Positions 61,780 through 64,000 of a stretch of 64,000 nucleotides of DNA are shown in pieces (position 1 is the first letter of the stretch; each line of letters starts with the position of its first letter). The notes under the pieces were generated by a model that made no database searches, was not told where the DNA came from, and was given only the letters and a program-made list of their open reading frames with translations. Source of the stretch: Metopolophium dirhodum (Eukaryota > Arthropoda > Insecta > Hemiptera > Aphididae). Both the position numbers and the translations under genes were made by a program. Location: assembly GCF_019925205.1 (NCBI RefSeq), contig NC_083566.1, positions 21,762,001 to 21,826,000 on the forward strand, read 5' to 3'.

Positions 61780-63566
61780 AGTATTGTTAGGTAATGTATA
61801 TATATAACTTAAGTATTAAAAATTACATATTTCCGGAAACATTTCAAAAATCAATCGTAATTCCACTTTATAAAAACGGAATTAAAAATGAAGTCAATAA
61901 TTACAGACCCAACTCTATGCTGTGCAATTTTTCAAAAATTCTAGAAAAAATTATAAAAACTCGACTAATTACATATTTAGAAGCAAACAAACTACTATCA
62001 AAAAATCAATTTTAGTTTTAAACCAGGATTAAGTCCAGAAGATGCACTCTATAATGTAACAAAATATGTAAGTAATGCTCTTGACAAAAAAAAAGCCTTA
62101 GCAATTTTTTTAGACCTAACTAAAGCATTTGACACAGTCCACCACGACAAACTTATTAAAATCTTACCCAGTTTCTAAATTAAATTTAACAGCCTGAAAT
62201 GGATAATGAGTAATTTAATATATTATTTATAAAAAATAATAGAACACAAATAGTAAATATAAATGGTACCCTAGGAGACAAAAAAATTGTATGTGAAGTA
62301 CCCCAGGGCAGTGTTCTTATACCAATTTTTTTTATTTTATATAAAAACAGTATATTTTATAATATGACTATAGACGGGAAAATTATAACATATGCAAATG
62401 ATACATGTCTGCTATTTTCAGACTATTCGCGGGACTCTGTACTTGATAAAGCAATCAATGAAACAAAAAAGTAAAAAAAGTAGTTTGTTATCTAAATAAA
62501 CAAACCTTATCTCTTAATACTAAAAAAACTTTATTTATGAATTTTACCATAAACACACACGTGTTCCAATTGATGATTTAACAGTTCATTTATGTAAAAA
62601 CCAAAACTAATGCTATGACATTAATTGTAAAAAATTTCATGAGCACAAAGAATTCGTTTTTTAGATATAATATTTTACGAACACTTAAGATGGAACTTAC
62701 ATATTAGTAATCTAGTAATGCGATTACGCACAACAGTACATCATTTTCTTTCTATAAAATCAAGTTTACCAGTGGAAATGATTAGAACTGTATATTTGTC
62801 CCTTTATTAAGCTGTATTCCAGTATGGTATTATAATATGGGGCGGCCTCACAGAAAATAATCTAAAACCACTTAAATTACAACAAAACAAAATAATAAGA
62901 ATTTGCCTAAACATGCATAGTTTTGATAGTTCTACACAAAGAAATTATTTGGAACTCGGAGTTTTGCCAGTAAAACTAGTGCAAGCAAAATTCGCAATTT
63001 TATGGGTAAAAAAAACATTTTTAATACTTGGTTTTCTGCAGACCAAATAGGAAATAAATAAGAATGTAGAGCATACAATATGACTGTAAATTATGTAAAT
63101 ACAACTATTAGTCAAAGATTCTTGGAATATCTTGGTCCGGTCTGTTTCAATAAAACGGATGCATACTCTAAATCTTATGACACTGCTAAACAATATATAA
63201 AAAAATGGCTTTTCTTAAATTTAGAAAAACAATTTCTCTAATTAAATTACCTATACCCCAGGCATGTCTCACAGCTACCACTTAGTTTATTAAATGTCTG
63301 TACATTTTTTTTTCGTTTCTCTTTCTTTTCTCATTTCCGTGTGCTCTATTTAAAGTCTCATATATATATATATCTTGTTTTTTTTTCACCTTATTTGTGA
63401 CCTCTCTGGTTTTTTATCTTAATTTGCATGTAAATATTATCTCAACTGTTTATCTCTCCAACACAAGCATTACTTAACGGAGATAGATAAATCGCTAGTA
63501 TTCGTATATACAAATTTAATTATATTGTAAACCTTGTGTTTTCGATTCAATAAAAAAAAAAAAAAT
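61780..63566 (+). mobile_element. 5'-truncated non-LTR retrotransposon, decayed
   Basis: This is the longest mobile-element remnant in the window. It begins inside the reverse-transcriptase domain, continues through the post-RT region, then has a ~300-bp 3' UTR (CTCATTTCCGTGTGCTC, ACTTAACGGAGATAGATA) and a CAATAAA signal running into poly-A (63548-63565). The left border is not marked by a target duplication I could find, so the start is approximate. Many stops and frameshifts make it old and immobile. Confidence 0.85.
61794..63245 (+). pseudogene. Broken reverse-transcriptase ORF of the LINE
   Basis: In order it holds: FPETFQKSIVIPLYKNG, then NNYRPNSMLCNFSKILEKII (fingers region); after a stop and a 1-base shift at about 62013, FKPGLSPEDALYNVT and LAIFLDLTKAFDTVHHDKL (motif A, first catalytic Asp present); VPQGSVLIPIFF (62298 on); YANDTCLLFSD (62391 on), where the usual YADD is YAND through loss of the first Asp; then RFLDIIFYEHLRW, YGIIIWGGLTENNL and LQQNKIIRICLNMHSF of the post-RT region, ending near 63245. 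The catalytic change and several frameshifts exclude activity. The family is a CR1/jockey-like clade, judged from motif style only. No RNase H or endonuclease is seen. Confidence 0.85.
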
Positions 63567-64000
63567 TATCATAATTTTTTTTTATTTTATAATTTACTCT
63601 TAAGCTACTAGGAATTGAATGACAAGAAAATATAATTCTATTTACCGTACATATACTGTAGTACTGCATAAATCTATTAACCTTCTCTAATGGCCCAAAT
63701 CCAATGCTCCATCCGACATAATATCATTGTAAGAAAAACAATATTTCCATTCCTCTACATACAATCTTAAATTATCTTGACTTAAATTTAATGGTGTTCA
63801 ACGTAATATAAATATTAAAATTATGTGTAATTATAATATCGTATTCAATGTGTTTACATGAGCGTGTCCATTAATAACCATTTCAAGTAGGCAACCTACA
63901 GATTAATTGAAACCTAAATAAATATTTTACTTTAATTAAAAGATAAATTTATACAAAATGTTTTAAGGTTTTAAAAGCCAATTAAGAATTTATTATGATG
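63567..64000. other. AT-rich non-coding stretch at window end
   Basis: Nothing recognisable is seen. Confidence 0.45.

Noticed and set aside
1..64000. CRISPR arrays, bacterial operons, phage or symbiont DNA
   Set aside because: No regularly spaced repeats, no long coding density, no ribosome-binding-site pattern. The window is eukaryotic in character throughout.

Overview
This window looks like nuclear DNA from an insect, most likely an aphid or close relative. It is very AT-rich (by eye roughly 30% G+C), full of ATATTATAAT and TAGGTACCTA-type strings, and has microsatellites, tRNA- and 5S-derived retroposon sequence, decayed non-LTR retrotransposons and hAT-type miniature elements. There are no bacterial-style operons and no long intact open reading frame. 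The species call is inference from base composition and repeat style, not a database match.

The window is best read as intergenic or deep-intronic sequence loaded with mobile-element debris. Host coding evidence is thin. The best case is a 151-bp GC-rich block on the minus strand (15751-15901) with one open frame bounded by a good acceptor and donor. Weaker splice-bounded plus-strand blocks lie at 22388-22474, 51422-51510 and 56380-56431. I recognise none of the proteins.

Layout: 0.7-1.5 kb, a copy of an unclassified dispersed repeat (called R1 here); 1.75-2.5 kb, a 5'-truncated jockey-like LINE with 10-bp target-site duplications (TSDs); 2.84-3.1 kb, a tRNA-derived SINE with 10-bp TSDs; 4.4-4.55 kb, a 5S rRNA-like relic; 10.9-11.9 kb, a hAT-type MITE with perfect 8-bp TSDs and a nested hairpin; 15.7-16.2 kb, the exon candidate with CAG and AAT repeats; 16.8-17.2 kb, the first of four palindromic elements; 19.2-19.8 kb, a second, older hAT-like MITE; 21.5-22.2 and 25.2-26.1 kb, more R1 copies; 27.8-28.1 kb, a LINE relic; 31.3 kb, a short retroposed fragment with 11-bp TSDs; 39.4 kb and 41.6-42.4 kb, further R1 copies; 43.1-47 kb, a CpG-rich patch followed by three palindromic elements, one inside a LINE relic; 52.9-53.5 kb, a LINE relic; 54.2-55.3 kb, two SINE copies in opposite orientation; 56.7-57.4 kb, a pair of ~150-bp direct repeats; 60.4 kb, an (AC)22 microsatellite; 61.8-63.56 kb, the longest LINE relic, broken by stops and frameshifts but retaining reverse-transcriptase blocks.

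The most unusual structure is the set of four roughly 420-435 bp elements that are palindromic almost end to end. They begin GAGGA(C/T)G, share a related terminal module, differ in the inner arms, and in the clearest cases sit next to TTAA. Three lie within 3.5 kb of each other. All would fold into long hairpin RNAs if transcribed. No CRISPR array, tRNA gene, intact rRNA gene or replication origin was seen.
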